This document shows positions 25,816 through 34,339 of a stretch of DNA of 64,000 bases, piece by piece. Source of the stretch: Sphingopyxis terrae subsp. terrae NBRC 15098 (GTDB lineage Bacteria > Pseudomonadota > Alphaproteobacteria > Sphingomonadales > Sphingomonadaceae). A program made the translations under genes and the position numbers. The DNA lies in NCBI RefSeq assembly GCF_001610975.1, contig NZ_CP013342.1, positions 620,001 to 684,000 on the forward strand. The letters run 5' to 3'. The notes under the pieces are model-generated. The model saw only the letters and a program-made list of their open reading frames with translations, was not told where the DNA came from and did no database searches. How positions within the stretch are numbered: position 1 is the first letter of the stretch; every line of letters starts with the position of its first letter.

Positions 25816-28170
25816 GTGAAAAGCCTGTTTAGCGACCAGATTTCGGACGATGATCTTCCGCTGCGCACCCTGTTGGGCCTGACCCGGCAGGACGAAGCGG
25901 TCGGCGACCTGCGCCAGCTCCAGATCGCGCCGCTGCGCGGCCGGGGCGCACTGCGCCTCCTTCTCAACGGGGGTATGGCGCTGGTCGCGGGGTTCACCAT
26001 GATGATGGAAACGGCGTGGCCGGTCGTCGTCGGGTGGCTCCTCGTCACGCTCGCCTTTTCGATATGGTCGTTCCGCACCTTCGACAGGTTGCCGCTCGAC
26101 GATCCCAAATTCGCGACCGCGGCAGAGTTTCGCCTTTGTCATCGCCATGCGCTGTATTCGGCGCTGCTCTGGGGCGGCGCCTTCTGGTTGCAGGGTCTGA
26201 CGCCCACGCTCGACCACGTCCTTTCGCTGTGGACGATCGCGCTGCTGCTGATGCTCGCGCTGACGATGGTCGCGCACAGCATGCCGCTGACCTGCATTCT
26301 CTATATCGCGCCCGTCACGCTTTCGGCCTCGCTCGCGACCGCGGCGGCAGGCGCGCCGCAGCTGACCGGCGTGACGATGGTTGCGGGGCTGCTCCTCGCC
26401 ACCTTCTGCCTTCGCTTTGCGCAGACGCACATCCGTATCCGCCGGGCCGAAACGGTGCTGCACGAAAAGTCCGAGACGGTCAGCCTGCTGCTGCGCGAGT
26501 TCGAGGACACCTCGGCCGACTGGCTGTGGCAGACCGACAATTCGCGCCGGCTGGTCCATGTATCGCCGCGCCTTGCCTATGCGCTCGGCGGCAGCGCCGA
26601 GGCACTCGAAGGCATTCCGCTGCTTCGGGCGCTGTCGGGCGACGCATGGGAAAGCGCGACCTTTCCCAAGGCGCTGCACGACATGGCCGAACGGATGAAG
26701 CGGCGCGAAAGTTTTTCAAACCTGATCGTCCCCGTGACGATCGCCGGCAAGCGCCGCTGGTGGGAATTGTCGGCATCGCCGCGCCTCGACGAGAGCGGCA
26801 AGTTCCTCGGCTTCCGCGGCGTCGGATCAGACGTCACTGAACAACATGCCACCGCCGAACAGATTGCCAAGATGGCGCGCTTCGACAATCTGACAGGCCT
26901 GCCCAACCGGCTGAGCCTGCACGAAGACCTGGCGCGCGCACTGACCCACGCGCTCGAGGCGAAATCACGCTGTGCAATGATGATGATCGACCTCGATCGC
27001 TTCAAGGCGGTGAACGATACGCTCGGCCATCCGGTCGGCGACAAATTGCTCGCGCAGGTCGCCGCGCGGCTCAAGAGCATGATGGAACAGGGCATGACCT
27101 GCGGCCGCCTGGGCGGCGACGAATTCGCGGTCGTGCTTCACAATATCGTCTCGTCCAAGGAGATCGAGGATCTGGCGCGGCGGATAATCGCGACGATCAG
27201 CCGGCCCTATGTGGTCGACAATCACCAGCTCTTCGTCGGCGCCAGCGTCGGCTATGCGATCGGGCCGCAGGACGGCAATACGGTCGAAACGCTGACCCGC
27301 AACGCCGACCTTGCACTCTACAAGTCGAAGGACAAGGGCGGCAATGTCGTCGCCGCCTATGTCGCCTCGCTTCACGCCCAGGCCGAAGAACGGCGCGTGA
27401 TGGAGCAGGAATTGCGCGGCGCGCTCGATCGCAAGGAGTTCGAGCTCTACTACCAGCCCGTCGTCACCGCCGAGGACGGCACGCTCAACGGCTTTGAGGC
27501 CCTGATCCGCTGGACCAACCAGAAACTCGGCAGCGTATCGCCCGGCCGCTTCATTCCGCTGGCCGAGGACAGCCGCCTGATCGGCCCGATCGGCGAATGG
27601 GTGCTGCGCACCGCCTGCGCCGAAGCGATGCGCTGGCCGTCGAATCTGAAGATCGCGATCAACGTGTCGGCCGAACAGCTCACCGATCCCAATTTCGCCT
27701 CGGTTGTCGTCTCCGCGCTCGCGCAGAGCGGCCTGCCTCCACAGCGGCTCGAGATCGAAGTGACCGAAAGCGTCTTTTTGCGCGACGGCGGCGGCGCAGC
27801 GCAGCTGCTCGACCAACTCATCGGCCTCGGCGTCCGGCTGTCGCTCGACGATTTCGGCACCGGCTATTCGTCGCTCGGCTATCTGCGCAAGACGCAATTC
27901 TCGACCATCAAGGTCGACCGCAGCTTCGTCGTCGGCGCCGCAAAGGGCAGCATCGAATCGATCGCGATCATCCGCGCCGTCGTCGCGCTCGCCGACAGCC
28001 TCGGCATGTCTACGACCGCAGAAGGCGCCGAAACCGAAGTCGAGGTCGACACGCTACGCACGCTCGGGTGCAGCAATATCCAAGGCTATTATTATGGCCG
28101 TCCGATGCCGGCAACTGACGTGCTGACGCTGTTCCGGCCGCCCGAATCGATCGCGACCGCGGCGGCCTGA
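25816..28170 (+). CDS. Membrane PAS-GGDEF-EAL c-di-GMP signalling protein
   Basis: 784 aa when started at GTG 25816 (AAGGGG just upstream); ATG 25756 is the alternative. Order: N-terminal region with about five to six transmembrane helices (residues ~50-215), PAS domain (~235-345), GGDEF domain with intact RLGGDEFAVV near 455, and EAL domain with FEALIRW and DDFGTGYSS. Both active-site motifs are intact, so it may make and degrade c-di-GMP; which dominates cannot be read. It lies 106 bases after the acyl-AMP ligase gene, probably in the same unit. Confidence 0.92.
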   Translation: MKSLFSDQISDDDLPLRTLLGLTRQDEAVGDLRQLQIAPLRGRGALRLLLNGGMALVAGFTMMMETAWPVVVGWLLVTLAFSIWSFRTFDRLPLDDPKFATAAEFRLCHRHALYSALLWGGAFWLQGLTPTLDHVLSLWTIALLLMLALTMVAHSMPLTCILYIAPVTLSASLATAAAGAPQLTGVTMVAGLLLATFCLRFAQTHIRIRRAETVLHEKSETVSLLLREFEDTSADWLWQTDNSRRLVHVSPRLAYALGGSAEALEGIPLLRALSGDAWESATFPKALHDMAERMKRRESFSNLIVPVTIAGKRRWWELSASPRLDESGKFLGFRGVGSDVTEQHATAEQIAKMARFDNLTGLPNRLSLHEDLARALTHALEAKSRCAMMMIDLDRFKAVNDTLGHPVGDKLLAQVAARLKSMMEQGMTCGRLGGDEFAVVLHNIVSSKEIEDLARRIIATISRPYVVDNHQLFVGASVGYAIGPQDGNTVETLTRNADLALYKSKDKGGNVVAAYVASLHAQAEERRVMEQELRGALDRKEFELYYQPVVTAEDGTLNGFEALIRWTNQKLGSVSPGRFIPLAEDSRLIGPIGEWVLRTACAEAMRWPSNLKIAINVSAEQLTDPNFASVVVSALAQSGLPPQRLEIEVTESVFLRDGGGAAQLLDQLIGLGVRLSLDDFGTGYSSLGYLRKTQFSTIKVDRSFVVGAAKGSIESIAIIRAVVALADSLGMSTTAEGAETEVEVDTLRTLGCSNIQGYYYGRPMPATDVLTLFRPPESIATAAA

Positions 28171-28391
28171 CCGCCCTCGGTTCACCGCTTCCGCATCGGT
28201 CCGCCGCGGCGCCGAAACGCCCGTTCGGCGACGAAGCGAAGAGCCTGAGCGACGAATTGCACGGCTTAACAAAAGGTTCCCCCACCCACCGCACCAACGG
28301 CGCAACTCACCGCTAGACGGGTGGTGGTTGCGAAAGCCTGTGGCAGAGACGCTGCAACGCTTGAAGACAAGCCAATGGGGGGTCGCCTTTC

Positions 28392-28955
28392 ATGCTTCAT
28401 CGCCGCTTTCTGGGTGCATTTGCGCTGTGTGCTTCGCTGCTCGTCAGCCTTCCTGCCGCCGCGCAGAGCTATCTCCAGTGCGTCCCCTTCGCCCGTTCGG
28501 AATCGGGTGTCGAAATCCGCGGCAATGCCAAGACCTGGTGGTCGCAGGCGGCCGGTGAATATAAGCGTGGCCACGAACCCCGGAAGGGTGCCGTCATGGC
28601 ATTCGCCGCGACCCGCGGCATGCCGCTGGGCCATGTCGCCGTCGTGAAAAAGGTCATCAGCGACCGCGAAATCCTGATCGACCATGCCAATTGGTCGCCG
28701 ATCAACGGCCGCCGCGGCCAGATCGAGCGCAACGTCCGCGTCGTCGACGTCAGCGACGCTGGCGACTGGAGCGCGGTGCGCGTCTGGTATGCGCCGATCG
28801 GCGATCTCGGCCTGCGCGCCAACCCGGTGCAGGGCTTCATCTATCCCGACAGCGACAGCGCGCCCGACAGCTCGACCTTCGACGCACCGGTGTGGGCGAG
28901 CAACAATTGGAAGCCGGGCAACGGCCTCGACGTCGTCGCCGCTTCGCTGCGCTGA
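28392..28955 (+). CDS. Secreted CHAP domain protein (putative peptidoglycan hydrolase)
   Basis: 187 aa with a Sec signal peptide cut after AAAQ (~residue 25). The CHAP domain has the catalytic Cys in LQCVPFAR (about residue 30) and the His in GHVAVVKKV. A later DHANWSP would supply the polar third residue. CHAP enzymes cleave peptidoglycan amide bonds. There is no cell-wall-binding domain. The ~220 bp upstream show no other gene. Confidence 0.85.
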   Translation: MLHRRFLGAFALCASLLVSLPAAAQSYLQCVPFARSESGVEIRGNAKTWWSQAAGEYKRGHEPRKGAVMAFAATRGMPLGHVAVVKKVISDREILIDHANWSPINGRRGQIERNVRVVDVSDAGDWSAVRVWYAPIGDLGLRANPVQGFIYPDSDSAPDSSTFDAPVWASNNWKPGNGLDVVAASLR

Positions 28956-28984
28956 GTTGAACTGAGCAAAGTCTAACCGCTAAT

Positions 28985-29056
28985 CGTCATTGCAAGCGCA
29001 GCGAAGCAATCTCCAGATCGACAGCCGGAGATTGCTTCGCTGCGCTTGCAATGGCG
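28985..29056. repeat. Dispersed palindromic repeat, copy 3
   Basis: A 72-bp element and an almost perfect inverted repeat: CGTCATTGCAAGCGCAGCGA matches the far end read backwards. It carries the inner motif GCAATCTCC/GGAGATTGC also found in copy 2. It lies between convergent genes. Confidence 0.92.
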
Positions 29057-29065
29057 AAAGGCCGT

Positions 29066-29335
29066 TCAGTCGTCCGACGCGTCGTCGCTCTCGGCCCCGG
29101 CATCTTCGAACCAGGCTTCGACCGGGCCCGACAGCTTGATCGTCATCGGCTGGCCGAAACGATCCTTCGACTTGCCCGCCGCGACGCGGATCCAGCCTTC
29201 CGAGATCGAATATTCCTCGACGTCGGTACGTTCCTGGCCCTTGAACCGGATGCCGATGCCGCGTTGCAGCACCTCCATGTCGAAATGGGGCGAGCGGGGG
29301 TTGGTCGACAGGCGGTCGGGGGGCGTATCGGTCAT
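29066..29335 (-). CDS. DUF3297 family protein
   Basis: 89-aa soluble protein. PPDRLSTNPRSPHFD at the N-terminus and GIGIRFKGQERTDVEEYS ... GWIRVA are the hallmarks of this uncharacterised family. The C-terminus is acidic. Function unknown. Confidence 0.85.
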   Translation of the reverse strand: MTDTPPDRLSTNPRSPHFDMEVLQRGIGIRFKGQERTDVEEYSISEGWIRVAAGKSKDRFGQPMTIKLSGPVEAWFEDAGAESDDASDD

Positions 29336-29657
29336 CTGAAATCTCCGTTTTCTGGCCGCTGCCGCTAGGCGAGCCAGCCTCGCAAATCAAGCGCCGCGGC
29401 GCCCTGCCATGCCGCCGCGCCTTGCGTGCCATAGCGGAACAGAAGCGCTACCCCGCGCCGCGCGCGCAACGTCCCGTCGCGAAATAGAGGGTTAATGCCC
29501 GATATTTCCGGAACCGGCCGAATGGCGCGCATTTGCGTGGCCCAAGCGGCAACAGGCGCGCCGAAATCCGAATTAACCATAGGAAAAGACGAAACTTTTT
29601 TCGGGGAGGCGGCGTCTTCTGGACAGGGACCAGATCCACGCGTGAAGGAGAACGTCC
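29336..29657. other. Intergenic region, 322 bp
   Basis: No credible gene. It separates the divergent DUF3297 and collagen-like genes. The part nearest 29658 is AT-richer than its surroundings (AATTAACCATAGG, then ACTTTTTTCGGGG), where a promoter for the collagen-like gene is expected. A 71-codon minus-strand frame here lacks a ribosome site and any conserved character. Confidence 0.5.
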
Positions 29658-30590
29658 ATGGTTTCGACGCGTCTTGATCGTCGCATTTCCTTGCTCATCG
29701 CCCTGCCCGTCTGTCTGGCGCTCGGCGCCTGCGAATCGTCGGGAAGCTACCGCGTCGGCGCGGTCGGCCCGGCCGGACCGACCGGCGCTGCCGGCCCGCA
29801 AGGCCCCGAAGGGCCCGCCGGACCGCAAGGCCCCGCTGGCCCCGCCGGCCCCGCGGGCGGCGCGCTCGGCCTTGGGGATGCGGGCGCGCTGGCTGTCGGC
29901 GGTCTGGTCGGGCCGGGCGGTATCGCGGGCACCGGCCTGCTTGCCAACACCGGCGACCCTGCGAACGTCAATCCGGTGATCGGCGGCGTGCTCGTCAAAT
30001 CGGGCGGCCTCGTCAATGTCGTCGCCGACAAGACGTTGCTCCTCGCCAATGCGGTCGACAGCAAATTGCCCGGCGGCACCAACCTCGTCGGCACGGTCGT
30101 CGGCGTGGTCAAGAGCACCGGCGTCGCGCTCGTCCAGACGGGCAACGGCCAGCAATATCTGCTCGACGGCCTTGCCGCCGCGCCCGGCGAACTTGTCACC
30201 GCGACGATCGGCAAAGCCACCGCGATCGGGTCGCCCGACGCCTCGCCGCTGATCGGGGCGAGCATCCTGTCGCCCGGCCAGACCAACGGATCGCTGCTGA
30301 CCGTCGGGGTCGGGTCGAACGGCAACCTCGTGACGCTGCAACCCGGCGGCAGCGGCAATCTGCTCGGAGGTCTTGGCGGCGCGGTGCCGGGGACCGGCAC
30401 ACCGGGCAGCGGGGCGGGCAATCTGGTCGGCACGCTGACCAGCACGGTCGGCACCACCGTCGGCGGCGTAGTCGGTCAGGCAGGCGGTCAGGCCGGGGGT
30501 TCAGGCACCGAAAAAGGCGGTCTGGTCTCGGGCGTCACCCAGGGTGTCGGCGGCCTCCTCGGCGGGTTGAAGCCGCCGCGCGGGGATTGA
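29658..30590 (+). CDS. Collagen-like triple-helix-repeat lipoprotein
   Basis: 310 aa. Signal peptide with lipobox LGAC (~residue 25), then about a dozen Gly-X-Y triplets (GPAGPTGAAGPQGPEGPAG and similar) at residues ~35-70. A long Gly/Val/Leu/Asn-rich region with little charge follows (~70-305), which suggests a beta-rich surface domain. The gene overlaps the TTG preceding the TpsB gene, so the pair is surely co-transcribed. Inferred to be a surface-exposed protein, perhaps handled by the neighbouring transporter. Confidence 0.85.
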   Translation: MVSTRLDRRISLLIALPVCLALGACESSGSYRVGAVGPAGPTGAAGPQGPEGPAGPQGPAGPAGPAGGALGLGDAGALAVGGLVGPGGIAGTGLLANTGDPANVNPVIGGVLVKSGGLVNVVADKTLLLANAVDSKLPGGTNLVGTVVGVVKSTGVALVQTGNGQQYLLDGLAAAPGELVTATIGKATAIGSPDASPLIGASILSPGQTNGSLLTVGVGSNGNLVTLQPGGSGNLLGGLGGAVPGTGTPGSGAGNLVGTLTSTVGTTVGGVVGQAGGQAGGSGTEKGGLVSGVTQGVGGLLGGLKPPRGD

Positions 30591-30598
30591 TCGCGATC

Positions 30599-32239
30599 AT
30601 GCGCAGCCCGAACCGGTGCGGCGCCGCGGCGTTGGCAGCAGCGATGCTCCTGCCCGCCGCGGCGTCCGCCGCCCAATCGTCGACCACCCCGCTCGAACCG
30701 GGGCGCCCGCCGCTGTCCCCGACCAGCGACCGGCCTTTCCCGCTTCCCGATCCCCAGATCGCAGCGCCGTCGCCGGCACGCACGGCGCCGCAGGGGCGCC
30801 CCGACATCGCGATCCGCAAAGTCCGCTTCATCGGGGCAGGCGTTCCCGCCAATGTCGCCAAGGCAGCCGAGCGCTATATCGGCCGCCCCGCCTCGACCGA
30901 AAATCTGAAGCGCCTCGCCGCCGCGATGACGCGCGCCTACAACCGGTCGAGCGTCGCGCTGTTCACGCTCGTCATCCCCGAACAGGATTTTGCGGACGGC
31001 GTCGTCACCGTCGCCTCGGCCGAGGGGCATATAAGCCGCGTGACGATCAGCGGCGATGCGAAGGGCGGCCCCGCCCCGCTAATCGCGCGCATGGCCGCAC
31101 CGCTGCCGGGGCAAGCCCCATTGCCGCGCGCCCGGTTCGAACGCGCGCTCGGCACTATCGCCGACATTCCGGGCACCAAGGTCACCCCGACGCTGGCGCT
31201 CGGCGACAGCCCCGGCGCGGTGGCGCTCGATCTGGCGGTCGACGCCAGCCGCCCGACGCTCGGCGTCGGCTTCACGACGCGGTCGAGCCCCTATGTCCGC
31301 GACGGCATCGTCGAGGCGACCGCGCGCGGCTACAGCCTCCTGCGCAGCGGCGACGAGAGCCAGCTCGGCGGCGCGGCGGCGGTCGATTTCAAATCGCTGC
31401 TCTATATCACCGCGCGCCATTCGACGCCGCTGGGCGCCGCGGGCACGCGCGCCGAGCTGTCGGTCGCGGCGCTGCGCACCCGGCCGCGTGCGCTCGCCAT
31501 CGACGGCAAGGCGTGGAGCGGCGGGCTGGCGGTCACCCACCCGCTGATCCGCAGCACGCGGCGCACGCTCACCCTGTCGGGGCGGCTCGACTATCTCGAT
31601 TCGCGCAACGCCCTGTTCGGCACCACTCTCGCGGCGGAGAAAAGCTGGACCGCGAGCGGCGCGCTGGCCTTTCGCCTGACCGAGGACCGCAGCGTCGTCG
31701 GCGCCCGCCTCGGCGTCTCGCGCGGCCTCGACATTGCGGGCGCGCACGTCGATCCGGCGGTGGGGGAAGCGGGGTTCCTCCATGCCGACGCAGCGGTCGA
31801 GGCGAATCAGGCGATCGGCAAGCGCGTCGTGCTGCGCGCGGCCGCCACCGGACGCTGGACGCGCGACCGCCTGCCGGCGGCACAGCGCTTCAGCGTCGGC
31901 GGCGCCAGCTTCGGGCGCGCCTTCGACGACGGGCTGGTTAGCGGCGACCGCGGCTATGCAGGCTTCGGAGAATTGGCGCTGCGCCCGCTGGCGAAGGGCG
32001 CGCTGGCGAAGAGCGAGGTCTATGCCTTCGCCGACTATGCCGATGTGACGCTGCTCGCGCGCCCCACGACATCGCGCAGCCGGTTCGATCTGGGAAGCTG
32101 GGGGGGCGGGGTGCGCCTGTCCTACCGCGACAATGCGACGATCGGGGTCGAGTTCGCCGATGCGTGGAACCAGCCCACCCCCGGCTTCGATCAGGGTTGG
32201 CGCGTCGCGCTCGCCTGGAAAGTGTCGATCCGCCCCTGA
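30599..32239 (+). CDS. ShlB/FhaC/HecB family (TpsB) outer-membrane transporter
   Basis: 546 aa from ATG 30599 (8 bases after the previous stop); a TTG at 30587 is possible. Signal peptide to ~residue 25, a Pro-rich linker, POTRA-type domain (IAIRKVRFIGAGVPANV ... FTLVIPEQDFADGVVTV) around 65-150, then a beta barrel ending KVSIRP. The conserved FSVGGASFGRAFDDGLVSGDRGY matches the VRGY-type lumen-loop region of TpsB proteins. Such proteins secrete a large TpsA exoprotein, but no TpsA gene is present; the only partner candidate is the collagen-like protein. Confidence 0.85.
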   Translation: MRSPNRCGAAALAAAMLLPAAASAAQSSTTPLEPGRPPLSPTSDRPFPLPDPQIAAPSPARTAPQGRPDIAIRKVRFIGAGVPANVAKAAERYIGRPASTENLKRLAAAMTRAYNRSSVALFTLVIPEQDFADGVVTVASAEGHISRVTISGDAKGGPAPLIARMAAPLPGQAPLPRARFERALGTIADIPGTKVTPTLALGDSPGAVALDLAVDASRPTLGVGFTTRSSPYVRDGIVEATARGYSLLRSGDESQLGGAAAVDFKSLLYITARHSTPLGAAGTRAELSVAALRTRPRALAIDGKAWSGGLAVTHPLIRSTRRTLTLSGRLDYLDSRNALFGTTLAAEKSWTASGALAFRLTEDRSVVGARLGVSRGLDIAGAHVDPAVGEAGFLHADAAVEANQAIGKRVVLRAAATGRWTRDRLPAAQRFSVGGASFGRAFDDGLVSGDRGYAGFGELALRPLAKGALAKSEVYAFADYADVTLLARPTTSRSRFDLGSWGGGVRLSYRDNATIGVEFADAWNQPTPGFDQGWRVALAWKVSIRP

Positions 32240-32248
32240 CCGGCGCTC

Positions 32249-32716
32249 TCAGGCCGTGCGGCGCCCACGCTCGCGGGGTGGCGGCGCCTCGGCCTTGAAC
32301 AGCGTTTCGGCCACCGGGTAAAGCTCGCTTTCCTCGCGCGCGATCCGGTCGCCCAGCGCGGTGAGAATCGCGCGCGTTTCGCCGCAGAAGCCCGGCCAGT
32401 CGGCCTCGACGCGCAATTGGGTCCAATAGCTGTCATAGGCCTCGAACGCCTCGGCGATATGGCCCATCTCGTCGACGAAGCGCGCGGCAAGTTCGGCAAG
32501 CACCGGCTCGCTCTTCGCCTGCAACCGCGGATATAGCGCCCAATCCTCGCACTTCAGATGGCGCACCAGCGTGTCGCGAAACATGCCGCGCACCGCGGCC
32601 AGCTCGGTCGGCCGCGGCGGGCGCCGCGCTGCAACAAATTCGATCATGAAACCCGACAGGGTGACGAGCGCCGCATGTTCGGCGCGCAATCGGCGCATTT
32701 CCTGCGTCAAAGGCAT
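32249..32716 (-). CDS. Hemerythrin-like domain protein
   Basis: 155-aa four-helix protein of the HHE cation-binding type. Likely di-iron ligands: His in AEHAALV, His/Glu in RHLKCEDWALYPRL, His in EMGHIAEAF and Glu in EESELYPVAE. Roles in oxygen, NO or iron sensing are known for the family. Converges with the TpsB gene. Confidence 0.82.
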   Translation of the reverse strand: MPLTQEMRRLRAEHAALVTLSGFMIEFVAARRPPRPTELAAVRGMFRDTLVRHLKCEDWALYPRLQAKSEPVLAELAARFVDEMGHIAEAFEAYDSYWTQLRVEADWPGFCGETRAILTALGDRIAREESELYPVAETLFKAEAPPPRERGRRTA

Positions 32717-32910
32717 GAACCACCCTCCAGTCGAGCGGTCCCTCGCTTGTCTAAATAGCGCCGCATGCTGAAAAGAGCGTTAAGCACGCGCCGCCATGCG
32801 CCCACCGGGTCCGCCGCCGCGAGCGGCGCCGTCGGCGTCGGCGTCGGCACCGACTGGACTTGCCCACAGCGACCGCCCATGCTGGCGCGAAACGGGATGG
32901 AGATCGGGTG

Positions 32911-33639
32911 ATGACGGATCTGGTATTGCGCGCCGACGAAGGCGGGATCGCGACGCTGACGCTCAATCGAGCCGACAAGCGCAATGCGCTGAACCTCGCG
33001 CTATGGGCTGAACTCGACGCGCATATTTCGAACCTCGCGGCCGCGGGCGATGCGATCGGAGCGGTCATTTTGCGCGCGAACGGGCCGGTTTTCTGCGCCG
33101 GCAACGACCTCAAGGAACGCGGGGTCGAAGCGCCGCGGCTGCATTATCAGGCGTCGATCGTCACCCGCCTCGCCGAGCTGCCGCAACCGGTGATCGTCGC
33201 GGTGCAGGGCGGCTGCTTTACCGGCGGGCTCGAACTGGCGCTGGCCGGCGACATCATCATCGCGGCGGAAAGCGCGCATTTCGCCGATACGCACGGCAAG
33301 TTCGGGCTGGTCCCCATCTGGGGGATGAGCCAGCGCCTGCCGCGCCGCGTGGGCGAATGGAAGGCGCGGGAGATGAGCTTCACCGGGCTGCCGGTCGACG
33401 GGCACGAGGCGGCCCGCATCGGCCTCGCCAATCATTGCGTCGCCGACGAGCGGCTCGACCTTGTCGCCCGCACCCTCGCCGAAGCCATCGCCGCCCAGTC
33501 GCGCCACAGCGTCCTCGCCTACAAGCGGCTGTACCGCGAACAAGCCGACCTTCCCCTCGCCGCCGGCCTCGCGCACGAAGTGTTCAACAGCGCCGGCGTT
33601 GCGCCGGACGTCGCCGAAAGGGTGGCGCGGCAGTTCTGA
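32911..33639 (+). CDS. Enoyl-CoA hydratase/isomerase family protein
   Basis: 242-aa crotonase-fold enzyme started at ATG 32911 (GGAG 9 bases upstream). LNRADKRNALN at the N-terminus, the oxyanion-hole stretches VFCAGNDLKE and CFTGGLELALAGD, and HGKFGLVPIWGMSQRLPR. The precise acyl-CoA substrate is unknown. It marks the left edge of the accessory island that follows. Confidence 0.9.
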   Translation: MTDLVLRADEGGIATLTLNRADKRNALNLALWAELDAHISNLAAAGDAIGAVILRANGPVFCAGNDLKERGVEAPRLHYQASIVTRLAELPQPVIVAVQGGCFTGGLELALAGDIIIAAESAHFADTHGKFGLVPIWGMSQRLPRRVGEWKAREMSFTGLPVDGHEAARIGLANHCVADERLDLVARTLAEAIAAQSRHSVLAYKRLYREQADLPLAAGLAHEVFNSAGVAPDVAERVARQF

Positions 33640-33675
33640 CGGTCGCGGGGTGGCAGTTTGGGGTGGGAGCGGACG

Positions 33676-33849
33676 TTAGTTTATGAGATACAGCACGATT
33701 GAAACGGGTACGCTAATCAGGACCGAAATGCTTAAAATTGCGACGATCCAAGCTGCCGCGCGGCCATGGCGGTCGTCCACATGCTCAATGGCCGTTTGCG
33801 CAAGATCTACGATCAAGATTTCCATATCGACATTACCGGGGCCAAACAT
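33676..33849 (-). CDS. 57-aa membrane-anchored protein (accessory island)
   Basis: A short gene read from ATG 33849 to TAA. The N-terminal half is acidic (MFGPGNVDMEILIVDLAQ), and residues ~34-56 form one transmembrane helix (WIVAILSISVLISVPVSIV). Base composition is lower in GC than the flanking core genes. It begins two bases after the 13-base motif (33852-33864), which itself abuts the stop of the next minus-strand gene. No family recognised. Confidence 0.55.
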   Translation of the reverse strand: MFGPGNVDMEILIVDLAQTAIEHVDDRHGRAAAWIVAILSISVLISVPVSIVLYLIN

Positions 33850-33851
33850 GT

Positions 33852-33864
33852 CTGCAATCGGTCG
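33852..33864. repeat. Island motif CTGCAATCGGTCG, copy 1
   Basis: Fills the gap between the stop of the 73-aa gene (33865) and the start of the 57-aa gene. Differs by one base from copies at 34117 and 36003. Confidence 0.6.
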
Positions 33865-34086
33865 TCAGGCGCCGCTCCGAAGCCAAGGCGTCGTTGCAGT
33901 AATCTCCGCCAGCGCGGCGCCTTCTGTGCCGAACATACCGGATTGATATCCGGACGACCAGTAGGTCCCGGCGATCTGATCGAACGCTTCAAAAACCTCT
34001 TCATACTCGAAAAAGCCATCCGTCCGCTTGTAGACGCGCACCTTCCTCTCGCCGTTCGGACTGATCATTTCGTGAATTAGGTCCAT
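33865..34086 (-). CDS. 73-aa hypothetical protein (accessory island)
   Basis: Starts at ATG 34086 (MDLIHEMISPNGERKVRVYK); a longer frame from 34149 is possible. The product is rich in aromatic and acidic residues (RTDGFFEYEEVFEAFDQI), small and soluble. This composition is reminiscent of immunity-type proteins, but no family is recognised. Same strand as the 57-aa gene and separated from it only by the 13-base motif. Confidence 0.55.
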   Translation of the reverse strand: MDLIHEMISPNGERKVRVYKRTDGFFEYEEVFEAFDQIAGTYWSSGYQSGMFGTEGAALAEITATTPWLRSGA

Positions 34087-34116
34087 GCGGCCCCTCTTCG
34101 CATTGGGGTGTAAGTT

Positions 34117-34136
34117 CCGCAATCGGTCGCTTCCGG
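34117..34136. repeat. Island motif CCGCAATCGGTCG, copy 2 (extended)
   Basis: CCGCAATCGGTCG followed by CTTCCGG, 31 bases upstream of the 73-aa gene. Extended similarity to the copy at 36003 once the MITE inserted there is removed. Confidence 0.6.
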
Positions 34137-34181
34137 TCGTGCTTTCCATTTCGGCGACGAACGGCTGAAATGGGGTGGATG

Positions 34182-34331
34182 CTGTTGAAAAAGTCCGAAG
34201 GGGGTTTTGACGGGCAACATCGGAATCGGCCTAGTGCATTGTGAGCATCAATCATTCGCGAGCCCGAGCAGCCGTGAATCATTCTTGCTGAGAATCGATG
34301 TGCGCGTCGCCGCGGCCGACTTTTTCAACAG
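34182..34331. mobile_element. 150-bp MITE-like element 1
   Basis: Ends are a perfect 14-bp inverted repeat: CTGTTGAAAAAGTC at the left and GACTTTTTCAACAG at the right. No coding capacity. It is about 70 percent similar along its length to the element at 36019. A near-match GGGTGG (34173-34178 and 34336-34341) flanks it and may be a decayed target duplication. It ends 8 bases before the IS30 element. Confidence 0.8.
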
Positions 34332-34339
34332 AATCGGGT

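Noticed and set aside
29365..29580. 71-codon minus-strand frame between DUF3297 and the collagen-like gene
   Set aside because: No ribosome site, no conserved-looking sequence, and it spans the AT-rich promoter region.
29757..29868. Short-period GC-rich repeat that could be taken for a CRISPR or tandem repeat array
   Set aside because: It is the 9-base-periodic coding sequence for Gly-X-Y triplets in the collagen-like gene.
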